A stretch of 64,000 nt of DNA from Bremia lactucae. Taxonomy: Eukaryota; Oomycota; Peronosporomycetes; Peronosporales; Peronosporaceae. The stretch is taken from the NCBI RefSeq assembly GCF_004359215.1, contig NC_090621.1, positions 711,952 through 775,951 on the forward strand, given 5' to 3'. Positions within the stretch are counted from its first letter, which is position 1; each line of letters opens with the position of its first letter. Under the pieces are notes generated by a model, which had not been told where the DNA came from, did no database searches, and saw nothing but the letters and a program-made list of their open reading frames with translations. This document shows positions 28,803 to 41,575 of the stretch, piece by piece. The translations under genes and the position numbers were made by a program.

Positions 28803-29830
28803 TGCCACCTAAAAGGGGCCACGCTGGCGGGTCGTCTGCGAAGACGCCACTCAACCTCGCACTAAGCGCACGCGCCGTGATAACACACCAGCAGCGTTCA
28901 ATGCCTTAATCGAAACGCCGATAGCTACTGCGGCTATCGTGTTAACAGGGCTTAAGGATCCATCCCGCTTAAACAGTGAGGATGCTGATCCGTCGCTCAT
29001 TGTTGACAACAATAAGTCAACACCGTTGACCACACCTCAAAGTAGTGATGCAGACATCGACCTCATGACGAAGGATGAAGGGGCATTTTTGCACATCCAA
29101 ACTTCTCTTATGCAGCAACATTTACGAATCCGGTCTCGTCGTCTGCACTGGATAGCGCAGCAACCGTTGATGAGCCGATGAAACAGCGATGGCAACGAAT
29201 TAATTTCGCCCGCTTGCGTGTGAAAGAAAATATGGGCGGTACTGTACCCCTTTTTCTTCTCAAAACGCTGCTTTTGCGAGCTTGCGAAGAGGCCTCAGCT
29301 GGTGCTCCCTTTCATAGGCAGCCACCAAGCCGGGCACATCAATACGTAGAGTATCGATCGGTTTTAAGAGTCAAAACTCTACGGGTGACCTTTCCACGAT
29401 GATCTGATAACTTTGCCTCACGGAGCGGTGGGCAAGCAACCGTCCAACAAGGAAGCGTTGATTACCAACCGCATCGATCAGTGCAGGCGGCGCCCGATAG
29501 CAGTGGCAATCTCGCCCAACTATCGCGGCTGCCTTACCTTCGTCCGTTCAGTCATAGGCGTTAAGCGCTTCTGAACGACGAATTGCGAATGACGAGGGTT
29601 AAGTCTCGCGACCGACCTCGGATCTTGTTGATGACCGAACGAAGGCTCGTCAGGGTTATGAACGCCTGAAGACTCGCTTGGACCTCTCTGAAAGGATAAT
29701 GCTGAGGGTCTGCGCTACTCGCGTAATGTCCCTCGCTCTCCAAGTCCTGTACGTGGTGGGAGGCATCGGTCCGATAGCTTTTCGCCTTCACCGTCCCCCA
29801 CCGAACGACGCTCGACTCATAGTCGGCGTC
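28803..29830 (+). pseudogene. Opposite-strand ORF remnant of family D
   Basis: Plus-strand pieces opposite to pol: ATG at 28803 (MPPKRGHAGGSSAKTP), shift near 28850 to the frame with QPRTKRTRRDNTPAAFNALI, reading on through 28939-29181 (Ser/Asp/Thr-rich), then 29178-29402, and a helix-rich end near 29620-29720 (DDRTKARQGYERLKTRLDLS). Basic and low-complexity start plus a C-terminal helix opposite the pol end parallels families A and B, but CPxC cysteines are not found. Confidence 0.4.
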
Positions 29831-29859
29831 ATCATCGGTTTCCTAGGCCAGATGAGGAT

Positions 29860-30270
29860 ATGTAACCTCATTTGGGTCTACATACCGTTTCAGACGAACC
29901 ACGTAGAATACGGGGTGCGTCTTCATATACGAAGGAAGGGTGAGCCTATAATTTAGGTCTCAGACCTCTTCTACCACCAAAAAAGCGCAATGAAACGCGG
30001 CAACAACTTCGAAGTACCTCCAGGTAGTACAGAAATTGCATTGACAGGTAGGGTAGCAGTACTTAATAGTACTTCTTCACCCACTCTAAAGCGTTCATTA
30101 TTTTTGCGACCATTTCTGTCCGCATATTCTTTTTGCTTGTCCGTGCGCTTGCCATTGCGTCACGGACTTTACGTAAGATGGCTAATCGCTCACCCACAAA
30201 GCGTTGAGCCTCGCTCACGCTTTAAGCATCAAACTCGCCTATGGAACCGCCAAGAGGTTGGTCATATGGC
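29860..30270 (-). pseudogene. Integrase C-terminal region of family D
   Basis: On the minus strand, 29850-29920 encodes MKTHPVFYVVRLKRYVDP, the end of the GPY/F module, preceded (30100-30200) by the helix region resembling RQKEYADRNGRKNNER. No chromodomain is clearly readable downstream. Confidence 0.6.
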
Positions 30271-30273
30271 GTA

Positions 30274-31038
30274 TTATATTGACCTCTGCAAAACTGACAG
30301 GGTCATTAGGAAAGTTTCAGTCTTTGAGATGATACCCTCGCGGGTCATCGTCATATTGACGAAACTATGTCCCTCCTTTGCACCATGCTTAGTTAGGGGC
30401 CGTCCCCCACTAAGACTCGAGCTGCGCACAAACGAGACTGTCGTCCGAAGATGGCGCAGTCTATAATAACACGGTGTCTCACCCGTACTGGCGTGGGCGC
30501 TGTTATTTATAGTGAACTCCACAAAGGGCAATTGCTTGCTCCACTCTTCGAGGGTCGCTATAGTGCGTAAGACATCCGCCACGACCGGATTGACACGTTC
30601 TGTTTGGCCATCGGTCTGGGCATGATCTGCGGTCGACATGTGAAGCTGGCTACCTAGAAGCCCGAACACATGTCCTTCAAAACTAGATGTAAAACGCGGA
30701 TTTCGGTCCGATACTATGGACTCGGGCATCCCGTGAAGTCGGTAAACATGATCCAGGAACAAGAGAACTGCCTCCTTGCCTGTGATCGATGTATTACATG
30801 GTGCTGAAAAATACACTATTTTGCTCAGTCTGTCTACAAAGACGACTAGCACTGCCCGACCCTTATGATCGGGCGGCATGCCAAACATAAAGTCCAGACT
30901 TACCAACTTCCAACAGTTAGTTGGAATCGGTAGCGGCTTCAGTGGTGCACTACTGGACGACCATGCACTCTGCGTCATCTGTGTCATATTCTTTTTAAGC
31001 ACAGCCGACAGCAAAATTGCTGGCGTAACAGACCACAT
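30274..31038 (-). pseudogene. Integrase core of family D
   Basis: The 254-codon frame shows PLKPLPIPTNCWKLVSLDFMFGMP (first Asp), VVFVDRLSKIVYF, HGMPESIVSDRNPRFTSSF (second Asp) and STADHAQTDGQTERVNPVV with the catalytic Glu. The zinc finger at its start is missing: the first residues derive from a fusion with RT-side sequence, pointing to a deletion of RNase H. Confidence 0.8.
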
Positions 31039-31059
31039 GCTGTCGCAATGAGATTGATC

Positions 31060-32080
31060 GCATTAACCTTTGCTTGGTACCCTCAGAGGAAAGCTGGCAG
31101 TCAGCCTTCCATGACCACTTTACACTTTCTTCGAAACAGAAAGATTATGCACTGTCATTTTGGCATTATTGTAGGAATAATTATGCAAGTACGCCGCTTA
31201 GCCGATGAACTTTCAAAGTCTTAAACATCGCTTCGAAAAGGCCAGTCGGTGATCGCCTTGCTCCGATCCGTATCAGGACGTACACGTCTTTGCCCACGAC
31301 GTACTCAAGAAATAGTATTTCTCATGCAGCGTATGTACCCTTCATAAGAATTTTATGCAACCTATGCTATAACGACCATTCAGACGTGGGTACAATATAT
31401 TTTAGTGCCCGAATTTCCATTCATGGCTCTGCTATGAATGAAGTCGTCATCGAACAAATTCGGTGCAAAATCCCCACCGATCTCAACGTTTAGGTCACGC
31501 CAGTCAAATGTCGCTAGGGTATTACTAAGCCCCTCTGACATATTTAGTTGCATTGCAATCCGCTAAGGTTGCTGCTGCTGTGAACGGGATATCCTGTCCA
31601 CGCAAAGGAATCTGATAGAATCCATTCATAAGGTCTATACAAGAAAATATAATAATTTTTGGCATACTTACGTATTTTCGTGGTATCGGCGTTTGAGCTG
31701 GTATCGTTGCGGCGCTCAATCTATTGAACACATGCACAATCCGCTAATCTCCCAATGCTTTACGGACATAGAAGGTCGGAGAGCAATGTATGAAGGTTGA
31801 CTCCCTTATATAGCCCGCAGCTATGCAATCGGCAAAGAATCTGATATTCGCTGATACTTGTTCACGAGGCAATGGCCACTGCTTTCTCATGACAAAGTAT
31901 TTCGAAAATGGTATCTGGTCAATTTCATGTCGAGTGCCTTATACTTAGGCAGCTCGCGTAATACCAAATCTGGGATCACATTCTTAATTCGATCAACCGT
32001 ATTTTTTTCAGCGACTCCCTAGCTTGAGACGTAAAACGTTTAATCCGAGCCTTCTCGTTGAGTACACTTTCGATGAGCAC
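31060..32080 (-). pseudogene. Reverse transcriptase remnant of family D
   Basis: Pieces: SPTFYVRKALGD, RIVHVFNRLSAATIPAQTPIPRKY (31680-31750), SCIDLMNGFYQIPLRGQDIPFTAAA, and a downstream part with FDDDFIHSRAMN and ITDWPF. About 90 bp around the MPQG motif are altered. Stops in all frames. Confidence 0.65.
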
Positions 32081-32119
32081 GTTTGTTCCTAAGAAAAACT
32101 ATTGTCAATCGTATATAAG

Positions 32120-33250
32120 CTACGTATTTGTTATGTGTGCATGTGTTGTTATGCATAAGACATCACGTTGCAGTCGTGCAAACGAACAAATCACAAGTTT
32201 GGCCAGCGCACTCACTCTATAAAATCCACATGCTTGTGGACGCGATTGTGATTCGTCGAACAATTCTATCGACGCTAATCTTAGAAAAAAATAGGCTCTA
32301 GTTGGCGAAGCGCAATATACCTTTAAGAGAATGACATTGCGCCTTGCAACAGGCGCATCTGTAACAATTAGTAATCGAGAAGTTGGAACCACTTAACTCT
32401 TGAAGGTAAGCAATACGACAGTATGCATATTGTACTGGATTTAAATGTCACGCTTGATTTCATCCTCGAAAAATGTTGCTTAAAAATACGAGATATCGGA
32501 CGGGCATCTGTTGAACGAGAGAAAGACATCGATACAAAATGATGCTACAAAATTATCTTGGCTCGTACTTTTGAGCCATGGCAATTCTAAGGATAACTTC
32601 AACTTTGTCATTTAAGCTTGATTTAATGAAGCTATCATCATACTGACCCCTCCATAAGTATTGAATTTCAACTGCACCTTCTTAAGTGATATACTGATGC
32701 GCGCGCACTGCCAATTTCCTTAAGATAGATTACACTCAACAAACTTAACTCTACGATCTTCTAGCGATTGGCTTCGACTAAATTGCCAGACGCCTAGCAA
32801 TCAACTAGGGACATCAGTAGCAACTTATAAGCTGCTTTGATTTGCAAGGCGATAAGGGTAACCTTATCACCAGAGTAGTAGCAGACAACGTTTGTGTGTT
32901 AGGAACAACCTTCATCAAGAGGCCTAAAAAAATTTCTAACGCTGCTAGAGCAGTAGGGCGCTTCAAACCTATTGAACGATTTGCCTCACCGTTGTGATTT
33001 TGCAACAGCGTTAAATTCACGCCCTCCAGTATTCTTAGCGGAAGGTCAATGATTATTCCATATAAGCCCGCGAAAGATTGAGATGTATAGAAAATTTAAA
33101 GGTTTCAAAGAGATGTTTATTATTTATAGGCGCTGGGTGTGAGACACTACCTTAATAGGCGTAGTGCTCTGTATTTTGGTAGCGTTCGCATTTTTGCAAT
33201 CGCTTATAACAAGTAGAGCGAGGTTTCGTGCTCTCTTTATATGTCTCATT
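32120..33250 (-). pseudogene. gag end and protease remnant of family D
   Basis: 32120-32392 contains SRPQACGFYRVSALAKLVICSFARLQ (minus frame), matching RPQACGSLRLNAMASLVKWS in B2 (46774-46998). The stretch 32814-33250 lines up with the gag-protease junction of B2 (47221-47530), including the plus-strand text GCAGTAGGGCGCTTC and the CCHC-region counterpart TGCAATCGCTTA. Only similarity to B2 supports this. Confidence 0.5.
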
Positions 33251-34019
33251 TTACGAGGGAAATTCATTCGTGTATCAAAGTAACAAACGTGTCGACATCA
33301 AAAAATGAGTTCATAATCTGTCAAAATAAGCGAGGCGAATGGAAGATGGATTTAAGTAAGCACAGGTTATTTCAAGGCAGCTTATTAAAAACATAAAGTC
33401 GATAGAGGCTCCACAAATTTTAAGATACCTAATACTTTAAATGGCGCCGATTTTTGGTGCTACATAATATTAAAGGTATCGAAGATTTTCGACAAAGTTC
33501 TGTAAGTCGTCAACTAACAGCAGTTATTGGCATACATACACAAGCTAAATCTTTAAACGTTTTACAAGAAACTGCTAACCGATAAAATGGTAACAATGCC
33601 ATACGCAGCTGTTAAATCGTTTACGACAATTAGCGCTTCCATACTACTCAGATGACTGAGTAATGGTATTCGTGTGCACCACAATGTTCTTCAATTCGAC
33701 CTGAAATCAGTTATAGAAAAATACCGCTGTATCATCATGGCCTATGACAAACCATAAAACCTCGTCTGCTACGAATGGTGCTCGACATGTTTCGCCGAAA
33801 ACACATGTCGCAGCGGACATCCTATAATTTAATCTGTCTATGGTTGCGTGACCTGAATGCTCATGCAGTTGCAACATCATTACAAACGTCTTTGAGCATT
33901 ACTAATTTTGTTGAGTAGATAATAGCTAAAACTGAACTCACCATAAAACGAGCTTTTTATATTAAATATACATGAAACTAAAGTCTAGTGAAGATATATA
34001 CTCCACGTATTTCCCCCCT
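33251..34019. other. Stretch without recognisable features
   Basis: AT-rich sequence between elements D and C2. No ORF, repeat or RNA gene is supported. A 78-codon plus-strand frame at 34062-34298 just beyond is of unknown nature. Confidence 0.4.
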
Positions 34020-34263
34020 GTTTGACCGGAATTGAGATCGACAATGCAGACATTGCATTAAGTGTTATTAATGTTTGAGAAGCGTATTTATAAAAGGCAG
34101 TTTAAGCAGCTTGTATGGTCTGATTCATTTCAGACCACAGCAAGACAGCAGTCAATTTTGGCATGCTTACGCTTAAACTTTCCAAATAGGGATGACAAGC
34201 ATTTATCCTGGTTAGTCCTAGCACTACGAAGAATAATTGCGAAATGTAACGGGGCACCATACG

Positions 34264-35046
34264 CTAGAGCCGAATACAGTCTAGCCGATCTACACTGATA
34301 GCTTTTACCTTAGCGGGATCCGCTTTAATGCCTCGCTTACCAATGAAGCACCCTAAGAAAGAAATCTTTTGCGCCAAAAATGCATTTAAATGCATTGGCA
34401 TACAATTTATCTGTGCGCATACACTCGAGCACTGCTCCCAAATGGTCGATGTGGTTTCCCACCTCCGACCGACCCTTCTTTGCACGTCTTTAGACAAGAA
34501 TATCCACCGAAAATAAGTCTGTGCTTAACCTCCATGAGGGCGAAAAAGTTGTGTCACTAGACAAATAATGTAGCCGGGGCGTTGAAAAGCGCTTCTGACA
34601 TACCAGCCACTCCCATAGCATACCACTTGGGGTGCTAGCCGCTGTAAGCAGTAAATCGCTGGCTCGCATGAGCAATTGGTAATAACCATGAACTAAGTCA
34701 AGTGCACTGTAACATTCTCCATCCCATCTGTATAGTTCTAAAGAACATTCTTTCTAGAATTGGGGGTTTGTGCTGGTATAGTGGCAGCATTAAGCTTATT
34801 ATAAGCATGTACAATGCGCCATTTACCATTTGGCTTTTTGACACAAATGTCGGTGTGAAATGTGAAGCCTTGCTTTCTCGACCATTCTAGTCTCGTGCTT
34901 TGCACGAAAGAAATCGTCAATGACGTCACACTAATCCCTTGGTGAAGGCTACAGTCGTGTGACACATTATTTAGTTCCCGATACCAAGTCAATTTCATGA
35001 CGTCTATCCGGAGGTAAAACAGATAGTGGATTGGTACATACCACAT
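34264..35046 (-). pseudogene. Reverse transcriptase of C2, truncated
   Basis: 34738-35046 holds CVKKPNGKWRIVHAYNKLNAATIPAQTPNSRK; 34490-34675 holds MLMRASDLLLTAASTPSGMLWEWLV; 34264-34497 holds the palm end and thumb (AQKISFLGCFIGKRGIKADPAKV). The frame is broken between these parts. Confidence 0.75.
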
Positions 35047-35049
35047 CTT

Positions 35050-36400
35050 GTAATTCCTTAATCAAGTAATAAAATGAATCCGTAGGATCTTCAAGGATCG
35101 ATGACCCACTTCGCGCTTTAAGAACAGCTTTTGTGTCATCCAGGATAGCTTCGTCCAGAAGTGACGATGAGTTTCACTCAATCGATGGTCGAATGACCAC
35201 CATTTCAGATACTTCACCAGCCTTTAAGGCTCGTCTGAGCTCATCAATGGACATTTTGTTTGGCTCAAAAAGAGCGTGAAGGGAAGGGATTAGCGCAAGG
35301 CTATCTTCTCTCTCAATATTACAGTTTATATTATCTACAAGCGTGTGTAGTTGCTCACTCGTATCACTTTATGAGGATATAAATGCTTTGCGTCTTCCCT
35401 GTCTTGCAGTACAGACAATACGCCTCTTACAGGCCGGCACATTCACGTCCCCGACTTTTCCAGCCTATATTGGTTCTTTGCCAGACATGGTGTCTATTCG
35501 ACATCCGACAAGGAGTAAGGTAACTCAACTTCATTATCCAGCAAAAGTTTACGTCTTGCTTCACGTGCATTAGGAGGGTTGACACAAAATGCCCTGGCGA
35601 ACCGCCAAGAGTGTCACTATTGACACTCAGTATGGTGCCACCTCGGCCGACCACACTCGGTGGACTTAGACGTGCCATTCCTCGTATCTCAGGAATTTCC
35701 CCCCCTGATAGATTCAGCCCTAAGCCTACAATGCATTCAGTGAGTCGTTATCACAATAAGTGTCACTCGACGGAGTACGTGCGGGTCCACCCAGTTTTTC
35801 TAGGTCGGGCTCATATTTAATGATTTTAACATTGAAGTTTTTTTAACACAGAAATTCCAATGTCTAAAGACTGACAGATTCAGTCAGTGATTTACGCCAA
35901 TAGCGCTTATGTTGCCTAGCAAAGTTGGGCTTATGACTCTCGAAAACTTTGCTAGGAACATTGCGCGATGCGCCTAAGGTCTTAGACTTTTAATCGATCC
36001 ATGGCTCATGGCGTCCAAGCCAGGCCATACCAAGGATGAGATCAAATCTCAAATCTGAATTAATGACGAGACAGCGTTCCCACGTTCCACTGTTCCCACG
36101 TTCCACTGGCAAAGTCTTGAGACTTCATTTCTAAATTCAACGGAATTTTCAAGAAGGTGACACGAACTACAGTGGCTAAGCGAGCCGTGATTGTATCTGT
36201 TTTATGCGCTTTAAGCGCCTCAACGTATTGTTGGTTTAAGGGAATGACGTCAAGCATAACTGCAAGACGCTGCTGAATCACTTAAGATTGACGATGGCTT
36301 ATCAAAACCCTTCCCAGTCGCTTTGGCGACTAACAAGCCAGGCTTGAGCTGACGCCCCGTGCTATAACGCACAGAGCCAATTGGTGCTAGGTCATGTTTC
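35050..36400 (-). pseudogene. Protease region of C2
   Basis: The segment 35427-35678 and its neighbours occupy the place of pro and the pro-RT linker. Around 36000-36040 the plus-strand text TGGCGTCCAAGCCAGGCCATACCAAGGATGAG is the complement of ..ILGMAWLGRHEP.., the second conserved retropepsin block. The DSG active site could not be read with confidence. Confidence 0.5.
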
Positions 36401-36519
36401 TCTCGCCTTCTAGAGGTTCAACAGAGCCTTGGTTTTCCCGAGCAGGATGCCCCGCACCTGCTGAGTATCGACGTTTGCCAGCACCGTATTATATTCTGGT
36501 ATAGGCCGAAATTGATGCT

Positions 36520-37440
36520 TTATCGAACTATGCGCGTATTGGGTAGGGAATAAACCGGACGTAAATATTTCGTGCTTCGACACATATAAAATCCACGGAT
36601 GTTATAATGGTGTTTTACAGCTCGAAGTGCCTCTTCTCCTTCTCCAACGAGGCTTAGATCCATAGGTTCCGGTCTATTAGAAGGTACCCATGTGCTCGTA
36701 GAGCTTGTACGGTAAAAAGACGTCCCAACACGAGCAGACGTAAAGTCGAATCCAGCGCGCAGCGCTATGGCAACTGCCTCCTCGAAAGTAGCAGGATGGG
36801 ATCGGAATGATTCGGTCCGGGCAACGCTTTCATTGAGACCCCCCGTAAAGATTGTAACGACAATTGCTTCTTGCATCGGGCCTTGATGATGAGCGGCAAT
36901 AATGATTTTCAACTCCTGGACATAGTCAACAAGGGTTCCCTTACCCTGACGAGTCGCCATGAGTCATAATCGCATGCGAAAAGCCGAGTCAGGCGGTGCA
37001 AACATGCTAGTCATTTGCAATTTCAGCAAAATTTGTGATGTAAAGGCGTCATTTATAGACGTGCTGCACGTGACTGCCCATACCGTGGCTCTACCACCGA
37101 GCTTAGAGATGGACACGACCATATTTTGCCGGTCTGTAAAGAACATGGCAGTGTCCATGCACATCTCTGTTTACTTGATCCAGAAAAGGAGGGTCTCTCT
37201 CTCTTAACCTTCAATTGTCTAATAATTGACAACATGAAGGCGAGCCGTAGGCTCTGGATCAGGTACAGAAATGTACCGAGTCGGCATAGATATCGCTTTG
37301 TGGTCCTGGACCTGTCCGATAAGCGAGAATTCGTAGTTGATAAAGGATGCCTAAGTCTTTGTAAGACTGAGCCTCTGCTGAAATTGGTAGTTTCCCGAAC
37401 TTTCATGGCAAAACGCGCAGCGCTTAAAAAGCTCATGAAG
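36520..37440 (-). pseudogene. gag: gag of C2
   Basis: 36520-36960 encodes MATRQGKGTLVDYVQELKII...FTGGLNESVARTE...HPATFEEAVAIALRAGF, the C-terminal half of a gag core, then a decayed knuckle (IRGFYMCRSTKYLRPVYS). Upstream sequence to 37440 contains the N-terminal half in broken frames (for example CRLGTFLYLIQSLRLAF in 37053-37436). Confidence 0.65.
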
Positions 37441-37520
37441 ATTTTTAGCTAGAACTCATTCAGTTCATCATATTTCAGGAACCAAAAGGTTTTGAATGCA
37501 AGGCCTGAAGAATTTGATTA

Positions 37521-37815
37521 TAAGTGCTACCCGGTGTAGAGGAGCTACCTTGCCCCTTAAGTCAGATGAAGATTTATAGTTTCATAGAGTCACTTAGTTC
37601 TATAGAACTAAAAGGTTTAACGACTCAGTAAGTTGTACAAGCTTGTAGAAAAACGCGACCTTCGCTAAATCTAAAGACATTGTGGCTGCCAGATTTATAT
37701 ATGGCGGCTTATACATATGTTACCCATAATAGATGAGATTTTAGTGATTAACTATTTTTAATTGAACATAAGGGTATTTTACTTATAAAATAAGTCTACC
37801 ACAACAATGATTTAT
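37521..37815 (-). repeat. 5' LTR (truncated) of C2 and its primer-binding site
   Basis: 37535-37815 is the reverse complement of the second part of the family C LTR. Its terminus TGTAGAGGAGCTAC corresponds to the 3' terminus GTAGCTCCGCTACA at 25040. Two bases away, 37521-37532 is the primer-binding site (GGGTAGCACTTA on minus, one mismatch to TGGTAGCACTT). Confidence 0.7.
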
Positions 37816-37929
37816 GCGTCTTATCAGATTTGAATCAAATTTAATAACTTATTAATATTTCTATTTCGTTTATTTATTCCTCTTATAGAAATAATATTTA
37901 TGAAACGACACACCCCGTTACAATGTTAG

Positions 37930-38504
37930 TCTTTTCTGTAAATTATCACCTATTGGTATCAATCTAATTTCCAGCTTTTGTTTGCGCATAGTATCAAAGT
38001 TCGCGCGCGTGGCCTGTGAGGCCACAAAGCTGACAGATGCACGATCAAGCGTAGTTGCTAGTGGTCTTGTAAATGGGTGTTTTGTAACTTACATATTTTT
38101 TCTCGCGAGGGGTAATTAATATTATTTCCAAGAATAGCAATCAATTGAAAAGTTTTGAATTATTATCTTTTTAATAATATGACTTAACATGCTTTTAATA
38201 TTACTATACTCGGTAATATTAGTGCAACAAGACGACAGTTTGTTTATTGGTTGATTTGTAATTAAATCAACTCCGCCAATCCCTGCTGAACGCGCAAATA
38301 AGCTCTGCACACGATGACGCATGCATCGACTACGCATTTTATTTCCCGTCGCGAGCTGTAACGTCAGAATGGTACAATAGCTGTTTCCTTATAATTACTA
38401 GTAAATTAGACATGTTGATCACGGCTGCAGATAGCCTGAAGGAATAGGGTGCAGCTCAATTTTTTTAAAGTTCCCAAAACACGAAGACCCATGCGGTAAT
38501 GGGG
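37930..38504. other. AT-rich spacer
   Basis: No supported gene. At 37911-37922 the text CACCCCGTTACA resembles an isolated LTR terminus. Confidence 0.4.
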
Positions 38505-38600
38505 AACCTTTTGCTGGCACTAACAACAGTTTTAGGCAACCTACGCTGTCAGCAGTGAAGGTGAGGTGCCTTCGGAACAACACGTACACGACGCGTTGAT
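38505..38600 (+). repeat. LTR fragment, family E type
   Basis: Contains GGGGAACCTTTTGCTGGCACTAACAACAGTTTTAGGCA and GGTGAGGTGCC, parallel to 41468-41575. Confidence 0.5.
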
Positions 38601-39399
38601 GAGGGTTCCAAGAGTAGATAAGAAGTCTTAGATACATTAGGAAATCATCAACGCTATAATATAGAAAAAGAAAAAAAACGTTTTAGTTATTAGTTCCTTT
38701 TTTGAGAATATAAAAAACATATTCCAAATTAATAGATAAATAAAAAATAAGAACATATACCAAAATAATGAATTATTTATGAATAAATAATTTTTTTTAC
38801 CACGCTTGAATAATATACGTACGAGTATACACAAGCTTGGGATCATGAAGAGATATGATAAAAGGCATTGCTATTTAGCTTTACTATGGAACTAAAAAAC
38901 TACAAACTTATATTAAATCATTCGCATTAATTTTAATAGATGCATTTCTGTTTTTGTGGCGAGTAGAAAAAGTTTTGATTGAATAATCTCTAATTATCCT
39001 GCACAATGTACTAAAGATAACGAAGTATACAATCATGCGTCTTTTTTCGGGAAGGTCCTACGATTATGGCCAAATGGTGGCACATTCCGCACTTTCTGGT
39101 TTGGCGCTTTTCAATTCTTTCAGTTGCTTGTTGTGATGGAATTCGCTTCTCTTTGGGCGCCATCATTATTAAATAGATGTAGCAATGCACAAACCTCTTG
39201 TAAGGACACTTATATGCACAATCGGCAAAATTCTGTCTTCGGATCCATCAGAATAGGCGGCTGCATACGTTGACAATTTCCAGGATTCGTGGAAATACGT
39301 GACCAAGTCGGCAATTGCTTGGAGTGTCTTAAAGCTAGTAGGGCATAAACCCAAGGAGATCAAACATCTTAAAAGTGACCACAAGAGCTTCGTACAATT
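38601..39399. other. AT-rich spacer
   Basis: Long A/T runs (38640-38800). Nothing else recognised. Confidence 0.45.
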
Positions 39400-40416
39400 T
39401 TATCACAAAATTGAGCTGCAAACTTCACCGGAATATTTCCCACATCTGTACGAATTGCGACGATGAAGCGTGAGGCCGAGCATACATCATCTTCTACGCA
39501 TTACGCAACGGCTAATCTCTTACCCTTGCGCGATGTATTGGAGTATATTCCTCCGACCCCCTCACTTTTGTTGATAATTTCAGACCAATTGCATGCCACA
39601 TAGCGTTCGATTCCTATCAAGCAGTCGATGACAGGAGGACTTCGAGTTCCCTTTAACACGGTGTTTACGGATTCCACGTTATTTGACGTCGAAGTGTTGT
39701 AACTTGGGCATGAGAGTAAGCCGTTGACCATTTTCACGACCAACCCCCTAAAGCCAAGCCGACGCACTGCTATTCACACTTGCGATATCAGCTAGCACCT
39801 TCTCGTACTCCACTGTTATCTGTGAACGAGCCAATATCCACGCCAAATTCTATAAGACCTTAGACTTGTATGTCTTGTTGAAATTCTCCATCAAATGGCG
39901 GAAGCAAAAAAGTGTGGGACGTCTGGTGACGCTGTCTGCATAGCTTTTATAAGTTCCTTGTCCCTTTCCAATTTGACAAATGCTGGAGCTGGCTGAAGGT
40001 GGAATAGAAGGAAATTCAAAAACCAGGTCAATTATCTTTTTCTCCACCGATACGATCTCAATTTCGATTCTTTGAATCTCGTTGTTTCCATTTCGAAAGC
40101 ACACTACAAGGAGAATTTTACATACTGACGTCATCATAAAGGTTCCATCCACTTATATCCAACGCTCACTGTATGGCTTATATGCTTAAAGCCCTTTCCA
40201 AAAATGACAAATTCCGCTTAAATTTGTTATCCATTACATCAAGCTTGGATTCGTGGATTCGTGACCTCGAATCTTCAGCTTATCCAAGAAGGTTGGAATA
40301 AGGTTGTACTGATCAATGTCGCTTCTTGGATGATCTGGATCCTTGACAGATGTGCATTGCAAACTTTTCGGAGGGCTGGATGTATGCGAAAAAGCAAGCT
40401 GCACATCGAAGAACAA
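39400..40416 (-). pseudogene. MULE (Mutator-like) transposase remnant
   Basis: Minus strand: 40234-40416 (YNLIPTFLDKLKIRGHEST) corresponds to the part before the catalytic core; 39850-40152 begins MDGTFMMTSVCKILLVVCFRNGNNEIQ, the DGTF..GN block of MULE transposases, and ends TLFCFRHLMENFNKTY; 39501-39767 has SNNVESVNTVLKGTRSPPVIDCLIGIERYVACNW, the C-terminal SxxxExxNxxLK-type block. Stops and frame changes lie between the parts. It belongs to a different lineage from the MULE-OTU at 59-63 kb. Confidence 0.7.
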
Positions 40417-40419
40417 TCA

Positions 40420-41460
40420 TTTCGCATGCTGTTAATCACTTGACACAACACGAAACGGACGGTTGCAATTTCGATTCTATTTAAATAACTGCTTAAATAA
40501 TTTCGCTTTTATTAGCGTAACATCTATCGACGAAGCTGCTAGCTTGCTGTTGCTCGTCGTCGCTATCCATCGCTGGTATTAATATGCAGCAAAACACAAT
40601 CGCTGATGTGTGGCCTGCAAGAGGTAGCGGGGGTGGAACATCAAAGCTTTGCAACATGCCTGAATTTTACATATTGCAGCATTAAAGATCATACAATAAT
40701 TAGAACAGAATATGTGTCAAATATCGTCTGAACAGCAGAAAACGTAAATGGACCAGTTTTACAGAGTCTTCATCTACTCAAAACTTTATAGATTACGTGA
40801 CTAGATTGAAGCATGCAAAAAATCCGTCGTATGCTTATGACAAATTTCGATGAAGAACAACGCCTTCAATCCATATCTCTTCAGGACACCTTATCTGCCT
40901 CGTTACTAAGATAAAGCGTAGCATATCTCTTCATAGTCTCAAGCTTGTATATACTCGTACGTATTTCTTACATGAGTGGTAAATTTCTTCATTTATTATA
41001 TATATTTTTTTATTTTTTTTTCTTATGCTTGGTATTTTTTTGAGTAATAATTTAATAATTTTTTTTTTTTTTTATTTTCCCTACTTTTAACAGTTTTTCA
41101 TCTACCTACGCTTTCTTGTCCCCCCACTACATATATTCTTTACTACTTTATAAAGTTGGTCATCCACCGTCTTTGATTAACGGGATACCTTACATCTAAT
41201 AGTTAATAAGATTTCAATGAAATGATCAGGTAACAGAAGTGGAGCTTCATTACAAAATGGTCAGGAATATGAGAAGAATTTTGGTAAATGGTCTGAGGGA
41301 TTGGGCAAAAACCATAACAAAATCCAGATATCAAGGGTATATGCACAGTGCTACCATGAGTGAGATCTTGCTGCATTTTTCGAGCTTATTGAAGAGCATT
41401 GCAGTGCTCAGGTTTGGTAAGTCTAATAAAGAAGAAAAAAATAGCTATTTCATGTAGTTT
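40420..41460. other. AT-rich spacer with poly-T tracts
   Basis: Long T runs at 41003-41073. The open stretch 41239-41457 (72 codons) starts at ATG but has no domain. No gene supported. Confidence 0.45.
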
Positions 41461-41467
41461 TTTTTTG

Positions 41468-41575
41468 TAACGGGGCACCTTTTGCTAGTACTGACAACAG
41501 TACTAGTCACTCTACACTGTTTACAGTGTTGGTAAGGTGCCCCAATCACTTCACGTACACTGACATGCAGAGAAA
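41468..41575 (+). repeat. LTR fragment, family E type
   Basis: Starts TGTAACGGGGCACCTTTTGC and contains a palindromic part (TAGTACTGACAACAGTACTA). It recurs at 27940 and 38505. No attached coding region. Confidence 0.6.

Larger units (their letters stand above)
28090..33250 (-). mobile_element. Ty3/gypsy family D, related to family B (highly degraded)
   Basis: A minus-strand element read from gag-like sequence at about 33250 down to an LTR-like border at 28090. Order: knuckle/protease region, RT, a deletion in RNase H, integrase, GPY/F, and an opposing ORF next to the LTR. Protease and RT share detailed similarity with B2. The 5' LTR is not seen. Confidence 0.65.
34264..37815 (-). mobile_element. 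Ty3/gypsy family C copy C2 (5' half)
   Basis: Minus-strand: truncated 5' LTR (37535-37815), primer-binding site, gag, protease, and RT, which breaks off at about 34270 in the thumb (GIKADPAKVKAISVD). RNase H, integrase and 3' LTR are missing. RT matches C1 closely (HAYNKLNAATIPAQTP in both). Confidence 0.75.

Noticed and set aside
41003..41073. Poly-T tract as a poly(A) tail of a LINE or processed pseudogene on the minus strand
   Set aside because: No RT, endonuclease or gene-like sequence lies upstream on that strand; the tract is one of several A/T runs in the region.
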